A stretch of 64,000 nt of DNA from Marivirga salinae (GTDB lineage Bacteria; Bacteroidota; Bacteroidia; Cytophagales; Cyclobacteriaceae): the NCBI RefSeq assembly GCF_030503855.1, contig NZ_CP129971.1, positions 4,092,001 to 4,156,000 of the forward strand. The letters are read 5' to 3'. Position 1 is the first letter of the stretch. The number at the start of each line of letters is the position of its first letter. The position numbers and the translations under genes are program-made. Positions 1-9,128 of the stretch are shown here, piece by piece. The notes below the pieces were generated by a model, which made no database searches, was not told where the DNA came from, and worked only from the letters and a program-made list of their open reading frames with translations.

Positions 1-3
1 ATA

Positions 4-23
4 GTTCAAGCGTCCGCTTGGAC
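4..23. repeat. REP-like GC-rich palindrome
   Basis: A short hairpin with core CAAGCG-TC-CGCTTG; the arms 4-12 and 15-23 pair over nine positions including one G-T pair. The reverse complement recurs almost unchanged at 63831-63850. It lies just past the 3' end of leuS. Extragenic GC-rich palindromes of this type are typical of REP sequences mobilised by RAYT transposases, and a RAYT remnant is present at 33084-33227. The element class is inferred; the palindrome is seen directly. Confidence 0.55.
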
Positions 24-39
24 TTTATGCGTACATACT

Positions 40-2772
40 TTATACTACTATATTAACAATCTTCTTAGGAACAATAATCATTTTTTTAATGGGTTTATCC
101 TCAATCCATTTCTGTACTTTTGGATTATCTAAGACAGCCTTTTCTATTTCCTCTTTTGGTGTATCCAAAGCAAATGTCATATTATCTCTGTGTTTTCCAT
201 TTACTGAAACAGGATACGTATGCTCATCTTCTTTTACAAAATCAGGATTAAATATTGGCCAACCAGCTTCTGAAATACTCTCTTCATTGCCCAGTAATGA
301 CCATAATTCCTCACAAATATGGGGTGCGTAAGGTGCTATAATTCTCACTAAGTCACTTAAAACAGATTTATTGTTACATTTCAGATCAGTCAATGTATTC
401 ACACAAATCATGAAAGTGGAAACCGAAGTATTGAAAGAAAAATGCTCAATATCATATTCTGCTTTTTGAATAGCCTGATGCAATGCTTTTAAAGCTTTTT
501 TGTCTGGCTCACCTTCTTCCACTTTAAAGTTTCCATCTGCATCATGGAATAACCTCCATAATTTTTTCAAGAACTTTGCAGTCCCATCAATTCCGTTGGT
601 ATTCCAAGGTTTGAATTGCTCCAAGGGCCCCAAGAACATTTCATAAAGTCTCAAAGTGTCTGCTCCATACTTTTCAATGACATCGTCTGGATTGACTACA
701 TTGTACTTAGACTTGGACATTTTCTCTACTTCCGCTCCGCAAATGTATTTCCCATCTTCTAAAATGAATTCTGCATCGGCATGTTCGGGTCTCCATCTCT
801 TAAAGGCTTCTAAAGCTAATGAATCATTATGCACAATATTAACATCAACATGAAGTCTTTGTGTTTTGTATTGATCTTTTAATCCATGGGAAACAAATTT
901 ATTCTCGCCCTCAATTCTATAAACAAAATTACTTCTTCCCTGAATCATTCCTTGATTGATCATCTTTTGGAATGGTTCGTCTACGCTTAAGTATCCTAAA
1001 TCATAAAGGAATTTCGTCCAGAATCTAGAGTATAATAGGTGTCCGGTTGCATGTTCAGATCCACCTATGTATAAGTCAACATTCTGCCAATACTGTTGCT
1101 TTTCCTCATCTACAAAAGCATCTTTATTATGGGCATCCATATAGCGGAACATATACCAGCTAGAACCTGCCCAGCCCGGCATGGTACTTTTTTCCAACTC
1201 AAAACCATCCTCAGTTTTCCAATTTTTTGCTCTGGCCAGAGGTGGTTCTCCGTCTTCAGTAGGTAAATATTTATCCACTTCAGGCAATTCTAGAGGCAAT
1301 TGATCTTCTTCCAATAAATAAGGTACTCCATTTTTGAAATATACAGGAACTGGCTCGCCCCAATAGCGCTGACGACTAAAAATAGCATCACGCATTCTAA
1401 AATTAATTTTGGCACGACCAATTCCTTTTTCTTGCAAGAAGTCAATGGCTTTTAATTGTGCGTCTTTAATGCTGAGCCCAGTCAAGTAATCAGAATTGAT
1501 AATTGTATCATTTTCAACCACTTCTACTATTGGCAAATCAAAATGTTCTGCAAAAGCTTTATCTCTATCATCATCGGAAGGAACCGCCATAACAGCACCC
1601 GTTCCATAACCTGCCAACACATAATCACCAATCCAAACAGGTATTTTTTCTTCTGTGAAAGGATGAATAGCATAAGCTCCTGTAAAAACTCCAGAAACAC
1701 GCTTCACTTCCGTCATTCTTTCACGCTCCGAACGATTTTTTGCAATGCTCACATATTCTTCTACTTCTTTCTTTTGTTCGGCTGTAGTGATTTTCTCTAC
1801 TAATTCATGCTCGGGAGCAAGAACCATAAAAGTTACTCCGTAAATAGTGTCAATACGAGTAGTGAAAACTTCGATTTTCTCATCCCTATCAGCCAATTGA
1901 AAAGCCATTTGCGCCCCGACCGATTTCCCAATCCAGTTACGCTGCATTTCTTTAATCGGCTCCGGCCAATCCAAATCCTCCAATCCTCTGAGTAAACGGT
2001 CAGCAAAAGCCGAGATTCTCATGCTCCACTGCATCATCTTCTTACGCTCTACTGGATGCCCTCCCCTTTCGCTATAACCATCTTTCACTTCATCATTGGA
2101 CAAAACAGTGCCTAAAGCCGGACACCAATTCACTACTGCTTCAGATAAAAAGGCAATACGATATTTTAATAATATTTTCTGTTTTTCTTCATCAGAAAAA
2201 TTAAACCAATCTTCTGCGGAAAAAGGCTCTATATCTTCATCACAAGCAGCCTTTACTAATTGATTTCCTGTTTTTTCAAAATGTTCTTCTAAAACTAGAA
2301 TGTGTCGAGCTCTATCATCTACTAAATCGTACCAGCTATTAAACAATAGTGAAAAAATCCATTGTGTCCATTTGTAGAATGACGGATCACTGGTGCGAAC
2401 TTCTCTTTCCCAATCATAAGCAAAGCCAATATTTTTCAATTGCTCAATATATCGATTGATATTCTGCTCAGTTGTAATGGCCGGATGTTGTCCGGTTTGA
2501 ATTGCATATTGTTCGGCAGGAAGTCCGAATGAATCAAAGCCCATCGGATGCAGAACATTAAAACCTTGTTGCTTTTTATAGCGCGCAACTATGTCTGAGG
2601 CAATATAACCTAATGGATGACCAACATGCAATCCTGCTCCGGAAGGATACGGAAACATATCCAATGTGTAATATTTGGGTTTGGTAAAGTCATCTTCTGC
2701 TTTAAAAACCTGGTTTTTCTCCCAGTAGGATTGCCATTTCTTTTCGGTTTCTCTGAACTGATATTCTGACAT
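40..2772 (-). CDS. leuS: Leucine--tRNA ligase
   Basis: Cytoplasmic class I aminoacyl-tRNA synthetase that charges tRNA-Leu and edits mischarged tRNA. The 910-residue protein has the HIGH-type signature HVGH at residues 49-52 after PYPSGAGL, the CP1 editing motif TTRIDT near residue 302, and KMSKS near residue 685. A lineage-typical insertion of about 60 residues lies near residues 150-210, between the KWTQWIF segment and the VVNWCP segment. Length fits Bacteroidota LeuRS. The start ATG at 2772 directly precedes the conserved N-terminus. A TAATTTTG box at 2821-2828 (minus strand) is a possible promoter. It is a single gene with no operon partner. The assignment is firm. Confidence 0.98.
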   Translation of the reverse strand: MSEYQFRETEKKWQSYWEKNQVFKAEDDFTKPKYYTLDMFPYPSGAGLHVGHPLGYIASDIVARYKKQQGFNVLHPMGFDSFGLPAEQYAIQTGQHPAITTEQNINRYIEQLKNIGFAYDWEREVRTSDPSFYKWTQWIFSLLFNSWYDLVDDRARHILVLEEHFEKTGNQLVKAACDEDIEPFSAEDWFNFSDEEKQKILLKYRIAFLSEAVVNWCPALGTVLSNDEVKDGYSERGGHPVERKKMMQWSMRISAFADRLLRGLEDLDWPEPIKEMQRNWIGKSVGAQMAFQLADRDEKIEVFTTRIDTIYGVTFMVLAPEHELVEKITTAEQKKEVEEYVSIAKNRSERERMTEVKRVSGVFTGAYAIHPFTEEKIPVWIGDYVLAGYGTGAVMAVPSDDDRDKAFAEHFDLPIVEVVENDTIINSDYLTGLSIKDAQLKAIDFLQEKGIGRAKINFRMRDAIFSRQRYWGEPVPVYFKNGVPYLLEEDQLPLELPEVDKYLPTEDGEPPLARAKNWKTEDGFELEKSTMPGWAGSSWYMFRYMDAHNKDAFVDEEKQQYWQNVDLYIGGSEHATGHLLYSRFWTKFLYDLGYLSVDEPFQKMINQGMIQGRSNFVYRIEGENKFVSHGLKDQYKTQRLHVDVNIVHNDSLALEAFKRWRPEHADAEFILEDGKYICGAEVEKMSKSKYNVVNPDDVIEKYGADTLRLYEMFLGPLEQFKPWNTNGIDGTAKFLKKLWRLFHDADGNFKVEEGEPDKKALKALHQAIQKAEYDIEHFSFNTSVSTFMICVNTLTDLKCNNKSVLSDLVRIIAPYAPHICEELWSLLGNEESISEAGWPIFNPDFVKEDEHTYPVSVNGKHRDNMTFALDTPKEEIEKAVLDNPKVQKWIEDKPIKKMIIVPKKIVNIVV

Positions 2773-2820
2773 AATACTTTATATGTTAATCTTTTGAAGA
2801 TTCTAATTTTATTGAAAGTC

Positions 2821-2828
2821 CAAAATTA
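2821..2828 (-). promoter_or_regulatory. Candidate leuS -7 element
   Basis: On the minus strand this reads TAATTTTG, matching the Bacteroidota -7 consensus TAnnTTTG, about 48 bases upstream of the leuS start. No clear TTG is seen at the expected -33 spacing, so support is partial. Confidence 0.35.
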
Positions 2829-2984
2829 AGGCTTTTTTTAATGTCGAACAGCGCATTAATAAATTTATGCCTTAAAACTTTTAAAACATTCAAATTTTAT
2901 TCGAAGAAATCAAAATTCAAAAGAGATAACTTTATCATTTCATTATAGTACCAAAGAAAGAAATAACATTTAAAAATATTATAC

Positions 2985-3407
2985 ATGAAAACGATACAAA
3001 CAACTTTCCAACTAAATTCCTACCCTCGCGGTTTTCATTTGATAGAAAGTGAAATCGAAAAAAATATGCCAAAATTGAAAGATATAGAAGCTGGCATTGC
3101 ACATATTTTTATTCATCATACTTCTGCCGGACTTACCTTAAATGAAAATGCTGACCCGACCGTAAGAGGAGATTTTGAGCGACATTTTAATGAAATGGTG
3201 CCTGAAAACATGGATTATTATCAGCATACCCAAGAAGGATCTGATGATATGCCCGCCCATATTAAAGCCTCCCTTTTAGGTAGTTCGGTAAGTGTGCCTA
3301 TCCAAAAAGGCAAACTGCTAACTGGAACTTGGCAAGGAGTGTATCTCTGTGAACATAGAAACCATGCTAGTGGACGTAGGATTACAATTACAGTAATGGG
3401 AGATTAA
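2985..3407 (+). CDS. YjbQ/UPF0047 family protein
   Basis: A 140-residue protein of the YjbQ (UPF0047) family, for which thiamine-phosphate synthase activity has been reported for some members, although the physiological role is unsettled. Conserved family segments are visible: HHTSAGLTLNENADPTVR (about residues 45-62), the HIKASLLGSS segment, and the C-terminal GTWQGVYLCEHRNHASGRR-type signature. No signal peptide, so cytoplasmic. It is transcribed alone, divergent from leuS and upstream of an inverted-repeat element that begins 20 bases past its stop. Family assignment is secure, function is not. Confidence 0.9.
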   Translation: MKTIQTTFQLNSYPRGFHLIESEIEKNMPKLKDIEAGIAHIFIHHTSAGLTLNENADPTVRGDFERHFNEMVPENMDYYQHTQEGSDDMPAHIKASLLGSSVSVPIQKGKLLTGTWQGVYLCEHRNHASGRRITITVMGD

Positions 3408-3426
3408 GTTTTTGCATTCATCTATT

Positions 3427-3569
3427 TAATTAGGGTTCGCTTAAAAACAGATTATACAATAAAAATGAACTGTACACCTTTTTTGGCAGTGAGTATTGAG
3501 TAATAGTTTTTCAACAAGTGCAAGACTTTTTAAGGTAACAGCCCAAATTGTTTAAGCAGGCCCTAATTA
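3427..3569. mobile_element. MITE-like element with 19-bp inverted ends
   Basis: The left end 3427-3445 (TAATTAGGGTTCGCTTAAA) and the right end 3551-3569 are inverted copies that differ at three positions. They enclose 105 bases without a convincing ORF. The right end abuts the stop codon of the next gene at 3570. The size (143 bp) and terminal repeats resemble a miniature inverted-repeat element. No separate target duplication can be told apart from the repeat ends, and no matching transposase is in the window. Confidence 0.45.
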
Positions 3570-4004
3570 CTATTGATTTTCAATCAGATTACTTTTGATT
3601 TTAGGATTTAATTGAACTAAATCTTTTGTAAAGGAAATTTTATTCCTCGGTGAAATAATCACACTACCAAATTTACCATATTTGATTTCAATTCTGTCAA
3701 ATGACGGGGCTGGTGAGGATAAGATATTGTCAGTTTTAGAAATTTCAGTGATCTCATTTATATCAATTGACCTAAATGAGAAAAATCCAAATTTAATTTT
3801 CAACAATCCATCATCAATGGTATAAGCTGTACTAAAAAACAAATACAAAATAAAACCATACAGAATAATTGGAAACACCATTTTAACTAAAATATTTTGT
3901 TCAAATCCATTATCGATTAGATCAAATATAAATGGTGCAAAAAATATCACAAATATGAATATTAGCAATCCATAGGATACTTTAGATGGATATTTCTTAT
4001 TCAT
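3570..4004 (-). CDS. Membrane protein with PH-like domain
   Basis: A 144-residue protein with two hydrophobic segments at about residues 9-27 and 41-60, followed by a short polar beta-rich domain (YTIDDGLLKIKFGFFSFRSIDINEI... then ISPRNKISF). This layout matches small bacterial proteins with a bPH_6-like domain. That family has no known activity. It is transcribed alone toward the MITE-like element, and its stop codon directly abuts that element. The family placement is tentative. Confidence 0.6.
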   Translation of the reverse strand: MNKKYPSKVSYGLLIFIFVIFFAPFIFDLIDNGFEQNILVKMVFPIILYGFILYLFFSTAYTIDDGLLKIKFGFFSFRSIDINEITEISKTDNILSSPAPSFDRIEIKYGKFGSVIISPRNKISFTKDLVQLNPKIKSNLIENQ

Positions 4005-4058
4005 CTTTTTATTTTAAGCTTTAACAATTAAATTCTATACAATATAGAAAAATCTGGT

Positions 4059-4646
4059 TTAATCCATAAAGATAACTTCCTCAGTTTCTTGTGTAAATGT
4101 TTTTCCTGATTCCAAATTTGCCGTTACGCTAAAGCTTGCCTTTTTATATATTTCATCATATTCTAAAAGTGATAAGTATAAAGAGAATAATTCCTGGTTT
4201 TCATATTGCATATCAATTTGGTCTTTAATACTACTAGTTTCTGATTCGTATCTGCTTCCAAAAGCATTAGTCATATCTATAGTTTGACTAGTATCCTCTT
4301 GATTTATCATGAGAACTTTTATACTCTGTACTTTATCGGAATAATTAAAATTTGGATCTGGACATTGCCAAGCCATAGCAGTGCTAAATCCATAATTTGG
4401 ATATCCTTTTACATCAGCTACCTGACTTTCTTGATCATTAAGGAATATTAATAGTAAAAAGTCTTCTTTTCGAACGGAGTCGTCATATACCGTATGTTGA
4501 CCATCAATATTAGCAGATAGTTCTAAACTTAAGTCTGTATAAACCATTTCCAAGGTAGGAATAGGGCCGCATCTGAGGCATGACATCAAAAATTGAAAAG
4601 TGAATATCGCAGCAATAATTAAAATTGTTCTTCTTAAAATAATCAT
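4059..4646 (-). CDS. Putative lipoprotein, DUF5034-like
   Basis: A 195-residue exported protein. The N-terminus has basic residues, a hydrophobic stretch and a lipobox-like FLMSC with the cysteine near residue 23, which predicts lipidation and envelope anchoring. The mature part is beta-rich and acidic and contains a CxxC-type CLRC at the start. The general look (small Bacteroidota lipoprotein with a DUF5034-like pattern) is suggestive only. It lies 54 bases upstream of the PH-like gene on the same strand. Function unknown. Confidence 0.6.
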   Translation of the reverse strand: MIILRRTILIIAAIFTFQFLMSCLRCGPIPTLEMVYTDLSLELSANIDGQHTVYDDSVRKEDFLLLIFLNDQESQVADVKGYPNYGFSTAMAWQCPDPNFNYSDKVQSIKVLMINQEDTSQTIDMTNAFGSRYESETSSIKDQIDMQYENQELFSLYLSLLEYDEIYKKASFSVTANLESGKTFTQETEEVIFMD

Positions 4647-4757
4647 GGTTCAATTAAAAAAATAAGTTCGGTTAATAGAGTTTGAATCATTTGGTGCTAA
4701 AATTAAAAGCAAACTAATGACTCTTTTTACACTTAAGTGGTTGTAAGCCTTGAATAA

Positions 4758-5369
4758 TTATTGATTCACAATCGTTCGGAAAGTGAGGTTCACTCTGGGT
4801 AAAAAAGATTTTTTAGTCGGAGGTAATCTGTGAAGCCAGTGGGATTGAGTTGTATCCTTCATAACTAATAAGCTTCCGTTTTCAAGCCATACTTCCACTT
4901 TTTCTTTAGAGTCTTTATGCTTAAAAGCAAATTTTCTTTCTGCTCCAAAACTAACTGAGGCAATCGCCCCATTTTTTCTCAAATCTTTCTCTCCATCACT
5001 ATGCCAGGCCATGCCCTCTTCGCCTGAATGATATAAATTCAATAAGCATGAATTATAGGTTTCTCCTGATTGAATTTCTACTTCTTGCTTTATTTGTTCT
5101 AAAGCTTCCGTCCAGGGCTTAGCATATTTCGTGACTTTTGAATAGGTGTAGGAAAATGGCTTTTCCCCATACCATGCTACTTTTCGTTTGGTAATAATTT
5201 CTTTGCCAAAAATAATGGCTTTATCATGTTCCCATTCTATTTCATTATGTAGATTGTCGAAAAAGTAAGAAGACTGTTCCTCGTTAAATATTCGTCCATA
5301 ATATTGTACTATGCCATCATAGGGCAATAGATTTTTATTAGGGTCGAAAGGTTCGTCAAATAATTTCAT
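4758..5369 (-). CDS. alkB: AlkB-like 2-oxoglutarate dioxygenase
   Basis: Fe(II)/2-oxoglutarate-dependent dioxygenase of the AlkB/ALKBH2-3 type, expected to reverse alkyl damage on DNA or RNA bases by oxidative demethylation. The 203-residue protein shows the iron ligands HSD (within AWHSDGEKD, near residue 123), a downstream His in HWLHRLPPTK near residue 180, and the 2-oxoglutarate-binding RVNLTFR near the C-terminus. Length is normal for the short AlkB homologues. It is cytoplasmic and transcribed alone. The family is clear; the exact lesion preference cannot be read from the sequence. Confidence 0.92.
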   Translation of the reverse strand: MKLFDEPFDPNKNLLPYDGIVQYYGRIFNEEQSSYFFDNLHNEIEWEHDKAIIFGKEIITKRKVAWYGEKPFSYTYSKVTKYAKPWTEALEQIKQEVEIQSGETYNSCLLNLYHSGEEGMAWHSDGEKDLRKNGAIASVSFGAERKFAFKHKDSKEKVEVWLENGSLLVMKDTTQSHWLHRLPPTKKSFLPRVNLTFRTIVNQ

Positions 5370-5500
5370 GTAGGAAGCTTGAAGTAATTAAACTGAAATT
5401 AAATATTATTAATCATTTTCATGACTAAAAAAGTGACAATATTTAAGAATATGGTTTTTCATTAAATGCAAATTAAAACAAATATCCTGTAAGGCTTCTT

Positions 5501-5933
5501 CTATTTTTGCCAACCATTATTTATTATATGTTTAATAAATAAAATTGTTTTCTTATGATCTTTTTTTAATTGTCTATAACCAAGAGCAAAAGAAGTTAAC
5601 AGCAGCAAACTTGGAATTAAAATAAAATTGGTTGCTATTTCAACTCCAATAATAAAAACTGAAAAAATAATTGCGTAAATAATTCCCGCTAAATTTAAAC
5701 TTGTAGATACTTGTAGTCTTTCATTTTTAATAACTCCTTTAAATTTTACAATTAGTACTCTTTGAAAAAAATCATAGCCAGGAATTAATTCAAATTCATT
5801 ATTCCCCTTAAACTCACCCCAAAAAAAAATCAGCTTTACCAGGCCTTAAATTCATCTTACGATACTTGATATATTTTCTTAAATCAGTTCTGAATTTTTT
5901 TTGATCTGAAATATCGAATTGGTATTTCTTCAT
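5501..5933 (-). pseudogene. Frameshifted small membrane protein gene
   Basis: Reading the minus strand from the ATG at 5931-5933 gives 39 codons (MKKYQFDISDQKKF...) and then a stop directly after a run of nine T (plus-strand A run 5821-5829). Removing one T from the run restores a frame of about 144 residues that ends at TAG 5501. The restored protein has a WGEFKGN segment, a hydrophobic hairpin (GIIYAIIFSVFIIGV and FILIPSLLLLTSFALGY) and a basic tail. This is either a genuine frameshift in a homopolymer or a sequencing error. Function unknown. Confidence 0.6.
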
Positions 5934-5969
5934 TTTCGTCAACTATGAATTCTAAAAACAATACTTAAT

Positions 5970-6404
5970 TTAATCCAATGGTACCAACAAAACGGGGATT
6001 TTAGATTCCTTTATAATCTCTTCAGAGGTGCTTCCCATAAATGCTTTATAAAGAAAATTATGATCATGATGACCAGTTATGATAAGATCTGAATTGAGTT
6101 TTTTCGCTTCCTCTAACAGCATTTCTACAGTAGCCCCCTGCACCAATAAGCCTTCTGCTCTAACACCCTTAGCTTCCAATTGTTGAGCATAGTCCTGCAA
6201 TAATTTATGTTCAGCTCGCAAATCATCTGCTCTGGTATCTCTTATGTACTGCGGTCCTACATCATAGCCCACAAAATCAGGATCGGGAGCTGCTATATGC
6301 ACCAGCCATATTTTAGCATCAAAAGCTTTAGCAAATTCATAAGCTTTATCCATTAAAAAATCTTCCTGCTCATTAAAATCTAAAGAAACCAATATATTTT
6401 TCAT
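5970..6404 (-). CDS. Universal stress protein (UspA family)
   Basis: A cytoplasmic UspA-fold protein of about 144 residues. The start is placed at the internal ATG (MKNILVSLDF) because UspA domains begin with this beta strand; the longer reading from 6425 adds seven unrelated residues. The nucleotide-binding signature near the C-terminus is visible: ITGHHDHNFLYKAFMGST followed by SEEIIKESKIPVLLVP, matching G-2x-G-9x-G-(S/T) loosely. It is transcribed alone. Members are usually induced by stress; ATP binding is likely but not certain because the first glycine spacing is altered. Confidence 0.88.
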   Translation of the reverse strand: MKNILVSLDFNEQEDFLMDKAYEFAKAFDAKIWLVHIAAPDPDFVGYDVGPQYIRDTRADDLRAEHKLLQDYAQQLEAKGVRAEGLLVQGATVEMLLEEAKKLNSDLIITGHHDHNFLYKAFMGSTSEEIIKESKIPVLLVPLD

Positions 6405-6473
6405 ACTCCAATATCTTTTAAACACTCTACTGGAAACATACGATTTCTAATATAAAAAGATAATATTTAGCTT

Positions 6474-6854
6474 TCAATCCTTTATTAGAGTTATGCCAAG
6501 TGATCCATATTCCTGATCTGGGCTATCAGTATAAATTTCATATGTATATTTTCCGTTTTTCAAAGGAGTTTCCCCAACATAGTCGATTGGCTGCAATTTC
6601 AAAGTATTTCCATTAATCTCTAATTCAACATAAGCATAACGATATGCTTTCTCAAATACTTTATATTCTGAGTACTCACCAGAATCTAAAGCCCCAAAAC
6701 GAACATTACCAGTAGTTGTGTTTATGACTATATTTTTATAATCAAAGTTACTAGTATTAGCTAACCTTATATTCACAGCAGATGGATCAATCTCAGCTTC
6801 GGTACAGCTAAAAAGTAAGGCAATAAGAGCGAGTATAATTATTGATTTTTTCAT
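6474..6854 (-). CDS. Small putative lipoprotein
   Basis: A 126-residue protein with a lipoprotein signal sequence: KK, a hydrophobic core, then LLFSC with the cysteine at residue 17. The mature chain is beta-rich (VNIRLANTSNFDYKNIVI..., KNGKYTYEIYTD) and reads like a small immunoglobulin-like or transthyretin-like fold, but no family is recognised. It lies 49 bases from the universal stress protein gene on the same strand and could be cotranscribed with it. Function unknown. Confidence 0.65.
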   Translation of the reverse strand: MKKSIIILALIALLFSCTEAEIDPSAVNIRLANTSNFDYKNIVINTTTGNVRFGALDSGEYSEYKVFEKAYRYAYVELEINGNTLKLQPIDYVGETPLKNGKYTYEIYTDSPDQEYGSLGITLIKD

Positions 6855-6931
6855 ACCTAAAAGACACTTATTTCAATTTTATGGTTGCAAAATATTATAT
6901 TTTGATAAGGTCATAACATCAAATTTTAAAC

Positions 6932-6960
6932 AAAAAAAGCCAGTTTAAACTGGCTTTTTT
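6932..6960. terminator. Intrinsic terminator, bidirectional
   Basis: Perfect inverted repeat AAAAAAGCCAGTTTAAACTGG-CTTTTTT with U-runs on both strands. It lies downstream of lysS (stop at 7119) and upstream of the small lipoprotein gene. Confidence 0.8.
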
Positions 6961-6993
6961 CTATTGTCTATGTTTGTGCTATTAGCTAAATAC

Positions 6994-7016
6994 GGTCTGA
7001 CCTGCGGTGCTGATCT
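6994..7016 (+). repeat. Dispersed GC-rich 3'-end repeat, copy 1
   Basis: Contains TGACCTGCGGTGCTGATCT. Related copies are at 9042-9064 and, inverted, at 38411-38435. Each copy lies 35-105 bases past the stop codon of a gene and points against that gene's direction. GC content is clearly above the surroundings. Confidence 0.5.
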
Positions 7017-7118
7017 CATCCTACATCCAACACCCCACATCCAACATTCATTGCAGAAGTAAGAATTCGGTACTAATTAAAGTACAAACACAGCATATAC
7101 TATTTCCCCCTTTGGGGG

Positions 7119-8849
7119 CTAGCTAACCCACTCCTTCACATCATCTGGGCTTACACTTGGGATATCAAGCTTCATTTTCTTTTTCAAGCCTGAAATCTGA
7201 TGGTGCAATTTGGTATGCTTTGTGTCTTTTAGTTCTTCTACCGTTCTTATGCCTGCTTCCATTACTACCGGAGCCCATTCTTTAGGCACTCCTGCTGCTA
7301 CAAAATCGGCTTCTGTGGCTACTTTTGCTTTCTTCTCTGGCTTCATTTGTGGGAAGAACAAGACATCTTGTATAGAATTGCTATTAGTCATGATCATACT
7401 TAAACGATCAATTCCTATACCTAAACCTGCTGTTGGTGGCATTCCATATTCCAGAGCTCGTAAGAAATCTTCATCCAATACCATGGCTTCATCATCTCCT
7501 CTTTTACCTAATTCCAACTGCTCTTCAAATCGTTGACGTTGATCAATCGGGTCGTTCAACTCAGAGAATGCATTACAGATTTCTTTTCCGTTGCATATAG
7601 CCTCAAATCTTTCAACCAAGCCTTCTTTGGTTGGATGCTTTTTCGCTAATGGAGACATTTCAATCGGGTAATCTGTGATGAAAGTTGGCTGAATCAATTG
7701 TGCTTCACATTTCTCCCCAAAAATTTCATCAATCAATTTCCCTTTCCCCATAGAATCATCTACAGGAACGTGCAGTTTTTCAGCAGTCTTTCTCAACTCC
7801 TCCTCATTCATTTCTGAAATATCGATACCGGTAAAATGCTCGATGGCTTCATACATGGTATAACGTTTCCAAGGTCTTTGGAAATTAATGATATTCTCCC
7901 CTACTTTTACTTCTGTGGTTCCGTGAATATCCATGGCTACTTTTTCTACCATTTCTTCCACCAAATTCATCATCCACTGATAATCTTTGTAGGCAACATA
8001 TAATTCCACCTGCGTAAATTCCGGATTATGGAATCTTGACATACCTTCATTTCTGAAATCTTTGGCGAATTCAAAAACTCCATCATAACCACCCACAATT
8101 AATCTTTTCAGATACAATTCATTTGCAATCCTTAGATATAAGGTCATATCCAAGGTATTGTGATGCGTTTTAAAAGGACGAGCTGCAGCACCACCATAAA
8201 GCGGCTGTAAGATTGGCGTTTCTACTTCCAAATAGCCTTTATCGCCTAAGAAAGTACGCATAGAATTCACTAATTGAGTTCTCTTCCTAAAAGTTTCGCG
8301 CACACTAGGATTCACAATCATATCCACATAACGCTGACGATACCTTTGTTCAGAATCTGTAAAAGCATCATATCTTTTTACATTTCCTTGCTCATCAGTA
8401 GTTTCTTTAGTGATCGGTAAAGGACGAAGGGATTTTGTTAGAACCGTAAGTTCTTTCACATGAATTGAAATCTCCCCTACTTGAGTGGTAAATACATATC
8501 CTTTAATTCCGATGATATCACCGATATCCAATAATTTCTTAAAGACAGTATTATAAAGTGTTTTATCTTCATCCGGGCAAATTTCATCTCTACTAATATA
8601 GATTTGAATTCTTCCGGTGCTGTCTTGTATTTCCGCGAAAGAAGCTTTTCCCATGATCCTTTTGCTCATAAGACGACCAGCAATACTGATATTTTTATAG
8701 TTCAGCTTATCGCTGTTATAATTTTTCTTAATGTCCTTAGCGGAAGCATTAATTTCAAATGACTCTGCTGGATAAGGATTAATCCCCAGTTTCGTTAGTT
8801 CTTCCCTGCTTTTTCTTCTTTCTATTTCCTGTTCGCTTAAATGCATCAT
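7119..8849 (-). CDS. lysS: Lysine--tRNA ligase, class II
   Basis: Charges tRNA-Lys in the cytoplasm. The 576-residue protein has an N-terminal OB-fold anticodon-binding domain (about residues 55-150, with [25 protein letters not shown]), motif 2 ([16 protein letters not shown], near residue 268) and motif 3 ([14 protein letters not shown], near residue 478). The usual core ends near residue 500. About 75 further residues (from [15 protein letters not shown] to the end) form a basic, helical tail that is absent from E. coli LysS and resembles a helix-hairpin-helix-like module. It has ATG ATG at the start; either could be used. The assignment is firm. Confidence 0.97.
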   Translation of the reverse strand: MMHLSEQEIERRKSREELTKLGINPYPAESFEINASAKDIKKNYNSDKLNYKNISIAGRLMSKRIMGKASFAEIQDSTGRIQIYISRDEICPDEDKTLYNTVFKKLLDIGDIIGIKGYVFTTQVGEISIHVKELTVLTKSLRPLPITKETTDEQGNVKRYDAFTDSEQRYRQRYVDMIVNPSVRETFRKRTQLVNSMRTFLGDKGYLEVETPILQPLYGGAAARPFKTHHNTLDMTLYLRIANELYLKRLIVGGYDGVFEFAKDFRNEGMSRFHNPEFTQVELYVAYKDYQWMMNLVEEMVEKVAMDIHGTTEVKVGENIINFQRPWKRYTMYEAIEHFTGIDISEMNEEELRKTAEKLHVPVDDSMGKGKLIDEIFGEKCEAQLIQPTFITDYPIEMSPLAKKHPTKEGLVERFEAICNGKEICNAFSELNDPIDQRQRFEEQLELGKRGDDEAMVLDEDFLRALEYGMPPTAGLGIGIDRLSMIMTNSNSIQDVLFFPQMKPEKKAKVATEADFVAAGVPKEWAPVVMEAGIRTVEELKDTKHTKLHHQISGLKKKMKLDIPSVSPDDVKEWVS

Positions 8850-8897
8850 TTTTTGCTAAAATTTGTAATATCTGTACAAAGTATTGGGTACAAAATG

Positions 8898-8905
8898 CAA
8901 AGATA
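8898..8905 (-). promoter_or_regulatory. Candidate lysS -7 element
   Basis: Reads TATCTTTG on the minus strand, a match to TAnnTTTG, about 49 bases upstream of the lysS start. No -33 TTG is seen at the ideal spacing, so this is a weak call. Confidence 0.3.
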
Positions 8906-9041
8906 TAGTAACTCTATTTAAATTAGATGTTTCTGACTAATAATCTACTAAATGTCTTTTTAAGATGATTAATGGTAGCTGAAATATTTTGCCTATTGTC
9001 AACTGTCTTTTGTTTATTTTTGTTGACTAAGGGCTATTTCC

Positions 9042-9064
9042 GGTCTGACCTTCGGTACTGACCT
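9042..9064 (+). repeat. Dispersed GC-rich 3'-end repeat, copy 2
   Basis: GGTCTGACCTTCGGTACTGACC, differing at a few positions from copy 1. The upstream 40 bases are also loosely similar (a CTATTGTC stretch followed by TAAGGGCTATTTCC). It lies 65 bases past the stop of proline dehydrogenase. Confidence 0.5.
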
Positions 9065-9128
9065 AAGTACAATCTTCCTATACCCTTCAACTTGTCAACA
9101 TGCTAACTTGAAAACTTGACAACCTAAA

